Assembly (NCBI GenBank): GCA_934661735.1
Contig: CAKUJN010000026.1
Span: forward strand, 1 to 24,869
Source of the DNA: an uncultured Oscillospiraceae bacterium
Lineage (GTDB): Bacteria > Bacillota > Clostridia > Oscillospirales > Oscillospiraceae
Direction of reading: 5' to 3'
DNA length: 24,869 bases
Positions 15,521-23,203 of the stretch are shown here, in pieces. How positions within the stretch are numbered: the stretch's first letter is position 1; each line of letters starts with the position of its first letter. A program made the position numbers and the translations under genes. Under the pieces are notes generated by a model. It was not told the DNA's origin, ran no database searches, and worked only from the letters and a program-made list of their open reading frames with translations.

Positions 15521-16777
15521 ATGGAGGTCCTGTCAGTTACGGGCGGTGCGCCGCTTTTCGGGACGATTCCCGTCCACGGTGCGAAAAACAGCATTCTGCC
15601 GGTTCTGGCTGCGGCGGTCGTGTGCCGGAGCCGGTGTGTCCTACATAATTGTCCCGATATCGCGGATGTGACAAATACGATTCAGATTCTTGAGCATCTG
15701 GGCTGCTCGGTCCGGCGTACAGGGGGTACGCTCCATGTGGATACGCGGAGCGTGACGCGGTGCGACGTGCCGCTTGCGCTGGCCGGACGGATGCGTTCGT
15801 CCATTCTGTTTCTTGGCGCGCTGACGGCGCGCACGGGCTGTGCGTCCATTGCGCTGCCGGGCGGCTGTCCGCTCGGCGCGCGGCCGATTGATCTGCATCT
15901 GCGCGCGCTGCGCGCCATGGGTGCGGAGGTGACGCCGGAGGACGGACGCATTGACAGCCGCGCAGAGCGCCTGCACGGCGCGTGCATCGCGCTTCCGATA
16001 CCAAGCGTGGGCGCGACGGAAAATGCGATTCTCACGGCGCTGGCCTGTCCGGAGCCGGTGCGGATCGAAAACGCTGCCATGGAGCCGGAAATTACCGACC
16101 TGATCGGCTTTCTGCGCAGCACCGGCGCGCATATTGACGGCGCGGGCACCGCGGAAATCACAGTTCATGGCGGCGCGGCCCTGCACGGCACGACGTATAC
16201 CATCCTGCCGGACCGGATTGAGACGGCGACATATCTCTGCGCGGCCGCGGCCTGCGGCGGCGACGTGCTGCTCACGCGCACGGAGGAGCGGACGCTTCTT
16301 CCGGTGATTGATACGCTCCGCGCGGCGGGCTGTGACATCACCTCCGAGCGCGGCGGCCTTCGTCTCCGGCGGAGCGGCGGCCTGATATCGCCGGGGCGCA
16401 TTGAAACCGCGCCGTATCCCGCCTTTCCAACCGACGCGCAGGCGCCGGTCATGGCCGCGCTGCTGCGCGCGGCGGGAACGACCGAATTCTGCGAAACCGT
16501 TTTTGAAAATCGTCTGCGCCACGCGGCGCAGCTGCGCAAAACGGGCGCGCAGATCACTGTGGACGCGCGCTGCGCGCGGGTGCGCGGCGTCGAGCGCCTG
16601 CACGGCGCGGAGCTTCTGGCCGAGGATCTGCGCGGCGGCGCGGCAATGGTCGTCGCGGCGCTGAGCGCGGAGGGAAAATCTTTGATTTTTGGAGTAAAAC
16701 ACATCAAACGTGGCTATGATAATCTGGAGAAAATGCTCCGGAAACTGGGCGCGGAGATAAAATATGTAGAAATCTGA
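15521..16777 (+). CDS. murA: UDP-GlcNAc 1-carboxyvinyltransferase MurA
   Basis: MurA transfers enolpyruvate from phosphoenolpyruvate to UDP-GlcNAc, the first committed step of peptidoglycan synthesis and the fosfomycin target. The 418-residue protein shows HGAKNS with the catalytic lysine (K22). The PEP-binding cysteine is C116 in LPGGCPLGARPIDLH, so the enzyme should be fosfomycin-sensitive rather than the Cys-to-Asp type. PTDAQA with D305 and VFENR (327-331) complete the site. I chose the ATG at 15521, 7 nt after GGAGG; the in-frame ATG at 15515 is only 1 nt from it. In Clostridia a murA copy between murG and ftsQ is common; a second paralogue may exist elsewhere. Confidence 0.96.
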   Translation: MEVLSVTGGAPLFGTIPVHGAKNSILPVLAAAVVCRSRCVLHNCPDIADVTNTIQILEHLGCSVRRTGGTLHVDTRSVTRCDVPLALAGRMRSSILFLGALTARTGCASIALPGGCPLGARPIDLHLRALRAMGAEVTPEDGRIDSRAERLHGACIALPIPSVGATENAILTALACPEPVRIENAAMEPEITDLIGFLRSTGAHIDGAGTAEITVHGGAALHGTTYTILPDRIETATYLCAAAACGGDVLLTRTEERTLLPVIDTLRAAGCDITSERGGLRLRRSGGLISPGRIETAPYPAFPTDAQAPVMAALLRAAGTTEFCETVFENRLRHAAQLRKTGAQITVDARCARVRGVERLHGAELLAEDLRGGAAMVVAALSAEGKSLIFGVKHIKRGYDNLEKMLRKLGAEIKYVEI

Positions 16778-16795
16778 TGCCGGATCGTGTATAAT
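16767..16795 (+). promoter_or_regulatory. Promoter ahead of ftsQ, inside the end of murA
   Basis: TAGAAA (16767-16772) and a perfect TATAAT (16790-16795) are separated by 17 nt. The -35 lies in the last codons of murA. A start near 16802 would give ftsQ a short leader, so ftsQ could be transcribed apart from the long dcw message. Confidence 0.6.
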
Positions 16796-16833
16796 CAGGG
16801 AATCAAAAGCGCACTCCGAAAAGGAGCATGGAT

Positions 16834-17622
16834 ATGAGAACAAAAAAAACAGGGACGCGGCCGCGGAAAAGCGACCGCAGCGCCCGCCGCCGCGAGAATT
16901 CCAGCGGCGTCGGCGGACGGCTTCTGATCATGGCGGCCGTCGTGGCGGCAGTCATTTTCGGCGTGGCCATTTTCTTCAAGGTAAACCGCATCGAAGTACA
17001 GGGGAACTCTCTGTATTCCGCGCAGGAGATCATCGACGCGTCGCAGATTCAGACCGGCGACAATCTCCTCACGCTCAACAAACCCGAGGCGGCCGGACGC
17101 ATTCAGGCGGCTCTGCCGTATGTCGAAAGCGTCAGCATCGGCCGCTCCATGCCCGATACGGTCATCATCGACGTCAAGGAAAGCAGCGCCGCGTTTGCCG
17201 TTGCGACCGAGACGAATGCCGTCTGGCTGATCAACGGCGTCGGCAAGGCGCTTGAGCAGATCGCAAACGACGCCATGGCCGATCATCCGCAGATTCTCGG
17301 CCTGACAATCAGCAGCCCGACCCTCGGCGCGGTCGTCACTTCCTCCAATCCGAACGGACTGAACGCGGCGCTCGCGGTCATCGCGGCGCTGGACGGCACC
17401 GGCGTTCTGGAGCATGTGGCCTCGATCAACGTGGAAAAGGACTACGACATTGTCGTCTGGTACGACGAGCAGTATGAAATCCGCCTCGGCGGCACCGACC
17501 GGCTGGATTACAAAATTCAGTATCTGGGCGTGATTCTCGACAGCCTGAGCGAATATCAGGCGGGAACCATCGACCTGAGCTTCTCCGTAAGCGAGGACGC
17601 GCGCTTCTATTCGCGCGAATGA
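16834..17622 (+). CDS. ftsQ: Divisome protein FtsQ/DivIB
   Basis: FtsQ/DivIB is a bitopic protein that links FtsL and DivIC in the septal complex. The 262-residue protein has a very basic cytoplasmic tail (1-27), one transmembrane helix (about 29-50) and a POTRA domain (about 51-116, starting FKVNRIEVQGNSLYS and ending SMPDTVIIDVKE). A beta-rich FtsQ domain with a C-terminal tail follows. The order fits the family. I use the ATG at 16834, 7 nt after AAGGAG; another in-frame ATG at 16828 is only 1 nt from that site, the same double-ATG pattern as murA. It has its own likely promoter (16767-16795) and is followed by a separate ftsZ promoter. Confidence 0.92.
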   Translation: MRTKKTGTRPRKSDRSARRRENSSGVGGRLLIMAAVVAAVIFGVAIFFKVNRIEVQGNSLYSAQEIIDASQIQTGDNLLTLNKPEAAGRIQAALPYVESVSIGRSMPDTVIIDVKESSAAFAVATETNAVWLINGVGKALEQIANDAMADHPQILGLTISSPTLGAVVTSSNPNGLNAALAVIAALDGTGVLEHVASINVEKDYDIVVWYDEQYEIRLGGTDRLDYKIQYLGVILDSLSEYQAGTIDLSFSVSEDARFYSRE

Positions 17623-17686
17623 AGCGTCCGCGGCGGCCGGTATGGCAAAAAAATGACCGAAAACCGCGAAAAATGCAGAATTTCTA

Positions 17687-17715
17687 TTGACCCAGAACGT
17701 GTTTCGGTATAGAAT
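17687..17715 (+). promoter_or_regulatory. Sigma-A promoter of ftsZ
   Basis: TTGACC (17687-17692), a 17-nt spacer and TAGAAT (17710-17715) match the consensus at five of six positions in each element. The predicted start is near 17722, leaving a leader of about 65 nt before the ftsZ ATG. The surrounding sequence is AT-rich compared with the genes. Confidence 0.8.
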
Positions 17716-17786
17716 AAATTGAATAAACTGCTTCATTATGCGTTTTTACAGATAGATTCGCTGTGATATACATAGGAGGAAGTCAA

Positions 17787-18869
17787 ATGGCAGAGTATGC
17801 AGATAAGGTAGTATCGATCAAAGTCATCGGCGTGGGCGGCGCCGGCAATAATGTCATCAACCGCATGATCGGCGCGGGCGTAAACGGCGTCGAGTTTGTC
17901 GCGGTCAATACGGATAAACAGGATCTGAACAAGTCCAAGTGCCCGAACAAGGTGCAGATCGGCGAAAAGCTGACCGGCGGCATGGGCGCGGGCTCCAAGC
18001 CCGAAATCGGCCAGCGTTCCGCCGAGGAATCCAAGGCTGCCATTTCCCAGGCGCTTGAGGGCGCGGACATGGTGTTCGTTACCGCCGGCATGGGCGGCGG
18101 CACCGGCACCGGCGCGGCGCCCATCATTGCGCAGCTGGCGCATGAGGCGGGTATCCTGACGGTCGGCGTCGTGACAAAGCCGTTCCGCTTTGAGGGCGCA
18201 AACCGCATGAAGCAGGCCGAAATGGGCATTGCCAATCTTTCGGACAAGGTCGACTCGCTGATCATCATCCCCAACGACCGCCTGAAATTCGTCACTGACC
18301 AGAAAATTACGTTTGCCAACGCCTTCGGCATCGCCGACGACGTGCTCAAGCAGGCGGTCAGCTCCATCTCCGAGCTGGTCGCATATTCCGAAAACGTCAT
18401 CATCAACCTCGACTTCGCCGACGTTTCTGCCATCATGAAGGATGCGGGCCATGCGCACATGGGCGTGGGCGTCGCCTCCGGCCGCGACAAGGCCGAGATG
18501 GCCGCCAAGGCTGCTGTTTCCAGCCCGCTGCTGGAAACCTCCATCAATGGCGCGACGGGCGTCCTGATCAACATCACCGGCTCGACCGAAATCGGTCTGG
18601 ACGACGTGGAAACCGCCGCGAATATCGTCATGGAGGCCGCGAATCCCGACGCGAACATCATCTTCGGCGCGGCGTTCAACGATTCCATGGAGGACGAGAT
18701 GCGCGTCACCGTCATCGCCACCGGCTTTGACGACAAGCAGCAGCGCCAGACGCAGCAGCCCGCCAACCGCATCGGCGCCTACTCCGCTGCCGGCGAACGT
18801 GCAAAGCCGTCCGTCACCGAGGATATCGACGATATCGACGAGATCTTCAAGATTTTCAACAAGGACTGA
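17787..18869 (+). CDS. ftsZ: Cell division GTPase FtsZ
   Basis: FtsZ polymerises into the Z-ring that organises septation. The 360-residue protein has the tubulin signature GGGTGTG (103-109). The NxDFADV T7 loop (207-213, with D209 and D212) completes the GTPase site of the next subunit. The globular core ends near 316. The linker is short (about 25 residues) and the C-terminal peptide is acidic and hydrophobic (DIDDIDEIFKIFNKD) rather than the usual IPxFLRxR form. That peptide binds FtsA, SepF, ZapA or EzrA in other bacteria, so the anchor may differ. The ATG at 17787 follows AGGAGGA by 6 nt; an upstream in-frame ATG at 17763 would add eight residues unlike FtsZ. It has its own promoter and terminator. 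Confidence 0.98.
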   Translation: MAEYADKVVSIKVIGVGGAGNNVINRMIGAGVNGVEFVAVNTDKQDLNKSKCPNKVQIGEKLTGGMGAGSKPEIGQRSAEESKAAISQALEGADMVFVTAGMGGGTGTGAAPIIAQLAHEAGILTVGVVTKPFRFEGANRMKQAEMGIANLSDKVDSLIIIPNDRLKFVTDQKITFANAFGIADDVLKQAVSSISELVAYSENVIINLDFADVSAIMKDAGHAHMGVGVASGRDKAEMAAKAAVSSPLLETSINGATGVLINITGSTEIGLDDVETAANIVMEAANPDANIIFGAAFNDSMEDEMRVTVIATGFDDKQQRQTQQPANRIGAYSAAGERAKPSVTEDIDDIDEIFKIFNKD

Positions 18870-18875
18870 AATCAG

Positions 18876-18902
18876 GCCCCACCGCTCCGGCGGCGGGGCT
18901 TT
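18876..18902 (+). terminator. Intrinsic terminator after ftsZ
   Basis: GCCCCACCGC (18876-18885) pairs with GCGGCGGGGC (18890-18899) with one A-C mismatch and a 4-nt loop, followed by TTT. It starts 6 nt past the ftsZ stop and closes the division cluster. The T run is short, so readthrough into the acetyltransferase gene is possible. Confidence 0.65.
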
Positions 18903-18943
18903 GTCAATCGCCGGGAAGAAATCAGAGTCTTTAGGGAGCTGCC

Positions 18944-19375
18944 ATGATACACCTGATTGATGTGGATGAAACCAATTGGCGCATACCCCTGCGCGTGTCG
19001 CCCGCGCAGGAGCCGTATGTCGCCGACCGTGTTGTGATGCTGGCGCGTGCCTATGCCTACCGCGCCGCCGGAAGCCGCGCGTTTCTGGCCTGCGATGACC
19101 GGACGCCGGTCGGCATGGGCCTGTATTACGACTGTGATGCGCTTTCAGCGTATGTGTTCAGCCAGTTTTTCATTGACGAGCGGTATCAGGGCAGGGGATA
19201 CGGCCGCGCGGCGACGGCGCTGGTGCTGGATGCAATGCGGCAGGACGGGAAATACGGCAAGGTTGTTTTGTGCTATGTCGAGGGCAACGATGCCGCAAAG
19301 CGGTTCTATGAGAGCTTCGGCTTTGTGGAGACCGAGCGCGAGGAGGACGAGATTGCCATGGAGCTGCGGCTGTAG
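18944..19375 (+). CDS. GNAT family N-acetyltransferase, spermine/spermidine acetyltransferase-like
   Basis: This 143-residue protein has the GNAT fold. The acetyl-CoA pyrophosphate loop is QGRGYG (82-87) in FFIDERYQGRGYGRAA, and the C-terminal NDAAKRFYESFGFVE is motif B. The N-terminal arrangement (NWRIPLRVSPAQEPYVA) resembles the BltD/PaiA polyamine acetyltransferase group of Bacillus, so a polyamine or similar amine is the likely acceptor; this is inference from similarity. GGGAG lies 5 nt before the ATG. I see no convincing promoter between the ftsZ terminator and this gene, so it may depend on readthrough. It has no functional link to the dcw cluster. Confidence 0.85.
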   Translation: MIHLIDVDETNWRIPLRVSPAQEPYVADRVVMLARAYAYRAAGSRAFLACDDRTPVGMGLYYDCDALSAYVFSQFFIDERYQGRGYGRAATALVLDAMRQDGKYGKVVLCYVEGNDAAKRFYESFGFVETEREEDEIAMELRL

Positions 19376-19430
19376 CCGTCATGCCTCCGGCGGAGGCTTG
19401 CGCCGTACGCTGTTTCTCTTTTGGATATCC

Positions 19431-19519
19431 CTGTAGGGGCCGACGACACTGTCGGCCCTTTTCCGGTATTCACCTGACTGCCTCTTTTGTGGCAACGCCG
19501 CAACCGTGCCTCCGGCGGC
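19431..19519 (+). repeat. Left arm of a long inverted repeat, with a REP-like hairpin
   Basis: This 89-nt stretch runs from CTGTAGGGGC to CTCCGGCGGC and matches the reverse complement of 20263-20352 (90 nt) at most positions. The best blocks are the outer CTGTAGGGGC and the inner 28-nt block ending GCCTCCGGCGGC, which has one mismatch. Its outer end carries a hairpin, GGGCCGAC (19437-19444) with GTCGGCCC (19451-19458). Confidence 0.7.
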
Positions 19520-19667
19520 TCGTCCTCACAAACTCCAAGCGACGCTTCGCTCTGCATACGTTCGGCTAAGCCAATCGCGCGGCGCAAAGCTTGCGCTCTT
19601 GGAGCCTCACGCAATCCCTCGCCCCGCCGCAAGCGGCAGGTCTCGTCCGTTCCGTTGCTCGTCCTCT

Positions 19668-19702
19668 CCAAATTGCAAACGCTTCGCTGGTTTGCAATTT
19701 GG
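19668..19702. repeat. 12-bp perfect palindromic stem
   Basis: CCAAATTGCAAA (19668-19679) pairs perfectly with TTTGCAATTTGG (19691-19702) around an 11-nt loop. It ends 5 nt before the 31-bp inverted repeat. With no T run it is unlikely to be a terminator. Confidence 0.6.
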
Positions 19703-19707
19703 TTCCG

Positions 19708-19738
19708 TCTGTCTTGCCAGAAAAAGTAGGCAAAAAGA
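19708..19738 (+). repeat. 31-bp inverted repeat, left copy
   Basis: All 31 bases are identical to the reverse complement of 20224-20254. The copy contains TTGCCAGAAAAAGTAGGC. It lies inside the outer 90-nt arms, but separated from the left arm by about 190 bp, while the right copies are almost touching. Confidence 0.85.
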
Positions 19739-19845
19739 GACGCTGGATGCGGATCGGGTTGTGCCGCAAGCCACAGAATGAGCCCGTAGAAAAACATTAT
19801 AGCCAACACACGATAAACTCTCTGCAAATCTACACTACAGCGCCG

Positions 19846-19890
19846 CCTGCGTGGGGACAACGCTCCCATCGGGAGCAGTTGCCACGCAGG
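19846..19890. repeat. 45-nt interrupted stem-loop
   Basis: Three nested stems stack: CCTGCGTGG/CCACGCAGG (19846-19854 with 19882-19890), CAAC/GTTG (19858-19861 with 19878-19881) and GCTCCC/GGGAGC (19862-19867 with 19871-19876). Together they give about 19 base pairs with small bulges. It may be a structured RNA or a palindromic repeat unit; nothing here tells which. Confidence 0.55.
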
Positions 19891-19983
19891 GAGATTGCAA
19901 AACACGCTGCCATGGAAATAATTGGACATCTACGTATGCGCCGACGGTGCACAATATTTGCGTTCTATTGTAAACGTTTGTAG

Positions 19984-20005
19984 GGGCCGATGCCCACATC
20001 GGCCC
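19984..20005 (+). repeat. REP-like hairpin, second copy
   Basis: After TGTA, the stem GGGCCGATG (19984-19992) pairs with CATCGGCCC (19997-20005). It resembles the hairpin at 19437-19458, preceded by the same TGTAG. The two stems differ in their inner pairs (GAC/GTC against GATG/CATC), yet both remain fully paired. Confidence 0.65.
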
Positions 20006-20223
20006 ATTTGGGCAATTTCGAATTCGCCGCACAAGGTGCAGTGCATGAACAAGATTGGCCGAGTATTCCGGAAATGAGCAGAACCGAAATTAATGCAGTC
20101 TGCCCACATCTGCGTGTAGTACATTGGTCGGAACTATAGGTAAACGAACAATTTTGCGCCCGAATAGGGCGTTAAATAAAAATCGCGCGCGTGAGCGCGC
20201 AATATATACGCGTCCTCGGCGCA

Positions 20224-20264
20224 TCTTTTTGCCTACTTTTTCTGGCAAGACAGAAAAAGTAGGC
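20224..20264 (-). repeat. 31-bp inverted repeat, right copy, within its own hairpin
   Basis: Positions 20224-20254 are the exact reverse complement of 19708-19738. The right copy also forms a local 14-bp perfect hairpin: GCCTACTTTTTCTG (20231-20244) with 20251-20264 and a 6-nt loop. The right 90-nt arm begins where this hairpin ends. Confidence 0.8.
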
Positions 20265-20352
20265 CGCCGGAGGCACAGTTGCGGCGTTGCAGCATCAACG
20301 GCACCTCCGGTGAAACCGAAAAAAGGGTGGCCAGCGTCGTCCGCCCCTACAG
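20263..20352 (-). repeat. Right arm of a long inverted repeat
   Basis: This 90-nt stretch is the imperfect inverted partner of 19431-19519 and ends in GCCCCTACAG. The REP-like hairpin of the left arm has lost most of its pairing here, as if this arm has drifted. I see no target-site duplication outside the two arms. Confidence 0.65.
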
Positions 20353-20370
20353 CTTCTCCCGCGCAGGGAA

Positions 20371-20401
20371 AGAAAAAGGGACCGCCTCCGGCGGTCCCTT
20401 T
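20371..20401 (-). terminator. Intrinsic terminator of the nitroreductase gene
   Basis: On the minus strand AAAGGGACCGCC (20401-20390) pairs perfectly with GGCGGTCCCTTT (20386-20375) around a 3-nt loop and runs into CTTTTTCTTTCC. It begins 1 nt past the stop codon. The stem contains the same GCCTCCGGCGG core that appears in the neighbouring repeats. Confidence 0.85.
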
Positions 20402-20402
20402 C

Positions 20403-21080
20403 TCATTCGCTCCAGATGAAGTTTTCCATTCCCGCGCCAAGCTCGAAATGAAGCTTCGCGATTCCCAGATCGATTTTGCTGCACGGGCCGCCCTTGTTGG
20501 TGAGCGCAACACGATTGCCCTCCTGTGCAAAATAGAAGCTCTGCTGGTTGATGGCCGTCGGCGCAAGCATCACGGCCTCCATTCCGGCGCGGAACCAATC
20601 CGGCGAGCCGTCCGAGAGGTTGCAGACCTCCTCCACCGGCCGGTTTTTGTGCGGCCGCCCCGGGCTTACGCCGTACCCGACCGCAATGACGCAGACCAGC
20701 TTGTCGCCTGGGTTTATGATGACGGGGCACCTGCGCTTGGAATAGGTCAGCGCCACCCAGCAGGTGTTCAGGCCCAGCGCCTGCGCCAGCAGGACCAGCC
20801 TTTCGCCGTAGTATCCGGCGACGGTTTCGCGATTTTCTATCTCCGGCGCGACGAGCGCGATATAATTGCGCACGCCGGTGAAGTGTCCGTAATGCGCCAT
20901 AAAGCCGGAAAACGCCTTCGGCTCGTTCGTGACCAGCTGGATACGCAGGCCGCTTTCCTGATTATACTGCCGGACGGCGGCGCTCAGCTCGCTCAGCGCC
21001 GCAGCCTCAATGGGCTTTGCCAGATAGCTGCGCACGGAGTGGCGCTTCTGCATGGCGTTCTGCCACTGCTTTTCGTTCAT
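20403..21080 (-). CDS. Nitroreductase family FMN protein (TM1586-like)
   Basis: This 225-residue protein has a nitroreductase-type N-terminus, KRHSVRSYLAKPIE (12-25), whose basic residues bind the FMN phosphate. Later it has GYYGERLVLLAQALGLNTCWVA (89-110) and the distal FRAGMEAVMLAPTAINQQS (163-181). The order and the internal duplication of half-domains resemble the putative nitroreductases of the Thermotoga TM1586 group, with two halves fused in one chain. Family members use NAD(P)H and FMN to reduce varied substrates; the natural substrate here is unknown. The ATG at 21080 has GGAGG 8 nt upstream; 14 further residues in the longer frame are not supported. It has its own terminator, and a TATAAT-like sequence lies in the AT-rich gap upstream, without a good -35. 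Confidence 0.85.
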   Translation of the reverse strand: MNEKQWQNAMQKRHSVRSYLAKPIEAAALSELSAAVRQYNQESGLRIQLVTNEPKAFSGFMAHYGHFTGVRNYIALVAPEIENRETVAGYYGERLVLLAQALGLNTCWVALTYSKRRCPVIINPGDKLVCVIAVGYGVSPGRPHKNRPVEEVCNLSDGSPDWFRAGMEAVMLAPTAINQQSFYFAQEGNRVALTNKGGPCSKIDLGIAKLHFELGAGMENFIWSE

Positions 21081-21186
21081 GATTTCTGCCTCCAAAATAT
21101 CGTTTCTGGCAGTATAACACATTATAAAGTGAAAAAGAAAGCGATTTTGTAAACTTTTTTCGGAAAAATGTCGAAAAACTGAAAAG

Positions 21187-21214
21187 CAGCCCGCCGGAGG
21201 ACTCCGGCGGGCTG
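21187..21214 (-). terminator. Intrinsic terminator of pyrG
   Basis: CAGCCCGCCGGAG (21187-21199) is perfectly complementary to 21202-21214, giving a 12-13-bp GC-rich stem. On the minus strand it is followed by CTTTTCAGTTTTTC. It begins 5 nt past the pyrG stop. Confidence 0.88.
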
Positions 21215-21218
21215 TGCT

Positions 21219-22898
<1,680 letters not shown>

Positions 22899-22899
<1 letters not shown>

Positions 22900-22940
22900 T
22901 AGCTTGCTGTTGACTTTTTCCTTCTGATCCGTTTTCTCAT
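22899..22940 (-). CDS. Possible 13-residue basic leader peptide before pyrG
   Basis: The ATG at 22940 opens MRKRIRRKKSTAS, and its TAA ends at 22899, on the first base of the attenuator stem. A ribosome at the stop would cover the 5' arm and block the terminator, which is the classic geometry for translation-coupled attenuation. Its start overlaps as ATGA with the stop of another possible 22-codon frame (23005-22937). The binding site is weak (AGGAA about 10 nt upstream), so translation is uncertain. Seven of the first nine residues are Arg or Lys. Confidence 0.4.
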
Positions 22941-23026
22941 AAGCGTTTCCGTTCCTGCACCGGAATGTTCCTGTACTGTGGACAACGTTCTTGTGCCAGA
23001 GACATCCGGTAAAAAATTACTGTGAC

Positions 23027-23055
23027 ATTATATACGCTGGCGATGGGCTTGTCAA
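23027..23055 (-). promoter_or_regulatory. Consensus sigma-A promoter of pyrG
   Basis: On the minus strand a perfect TTGACA (23055-23050), 17-nt spacer and perfect TATAAT (23032-23027). The start should be an A near 23021-23023, giving a leader of about 195 nt. A promoter this strong followed by a terminator implies control after initiation. Confidence 0.9.
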
Positions 23056-23060
23056 TGGCG

Positions 23061-23082
23061 TTTTTCGCCCTTCGGCGAAAAA
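23061..23082. other. Hairpin between the divergent pyrG and guaA promoters
   Basis: TTTTTCGCC (23061-23069) pairs with GGCGAAAAA (23074-23082) around CTTC. With T runs on both strands it looks like a bidirectional terminator, but no annotated gene ends here. It sits 5 nt upstream of the pyrG -35 and 60 nt upstream of the guaA -35. Confidence 0.55.
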
Positions 23083-23142
23083 AACACTGCACAGCTTATG
23101 ACGGCCATTCGATTTCCGAATCTGCGCGGCGGCGGAAAAGGA

Positions 23143-23171
23143 TTGACAAGGAAATGCGGAAATGCTAACAT
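23143..23171 (+). promoter_or_regulatory. Sigma-A promoter of guaA
   Basis: A perfect TTGACA (23143-23148), 17-nt spacer and TAACAT (23166-23171) with TGC just upstream (extended -10). The leader would be only about 25 nt, so there is no room for a purine riboswitch. Confidence 0.75.
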
Positions 23172-23203
23172 CAGCGTGAGAATATTTTTGAGCGAGGTTT
23201 GAG

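Larger units (their letters stand above)
19376..20402. other. One-kilobase intergenic region made of repeats, no credible gene
   Basis: Between the acetyltransferase stop and the nitroreductase stop I find no gene with a plausible product. Open frames here translate repeats, give Arg-rich strings, and share the peptide SVLPEKVGKK because they read the 31-bp repeat. The region holds a pair of imperfect inverted arms about 90 bp long, an inner pair of identical 31-bp arms, at least two REP-like hairpins, a 12-bp palindrome and a 45-nt stem-loop. The centre (about 19780-20160) is richer in A+T than the flanking genes. The two flanking genes converge here. Confidence 0.7.

Noticed and set aside
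19591..19983. A 130-codon open frame on the plus strand in the repeat block, and a 158-codon frame on the minus strand near 20090-20566.
   Set aside because: Both translate the repeats (shared SVLPEKVGKK from the 31-bp unit), have odd Arg-rich composition and lack a binding site; I treat them as spurious.
19376..20402. CRISPR array in the repeat-rich intergenic region.
   Set aside because: Repeats are few, inverted and unevenly spaced, with no regular spacers and no cas genes in the window.
22977..22985. TGTGGACAA, one mismatch from a DnaA box, in the pyrG leader; another near 514.
   Set aside because: Single mismatched boxes far apart do not form an origin, and one lies inside rsmI.
23172..23203. 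Possible purine riboswitch before guaA.
   Set aside because: Only about 25-30 nt separate the promoter from the ATG, too short for the aptamer.
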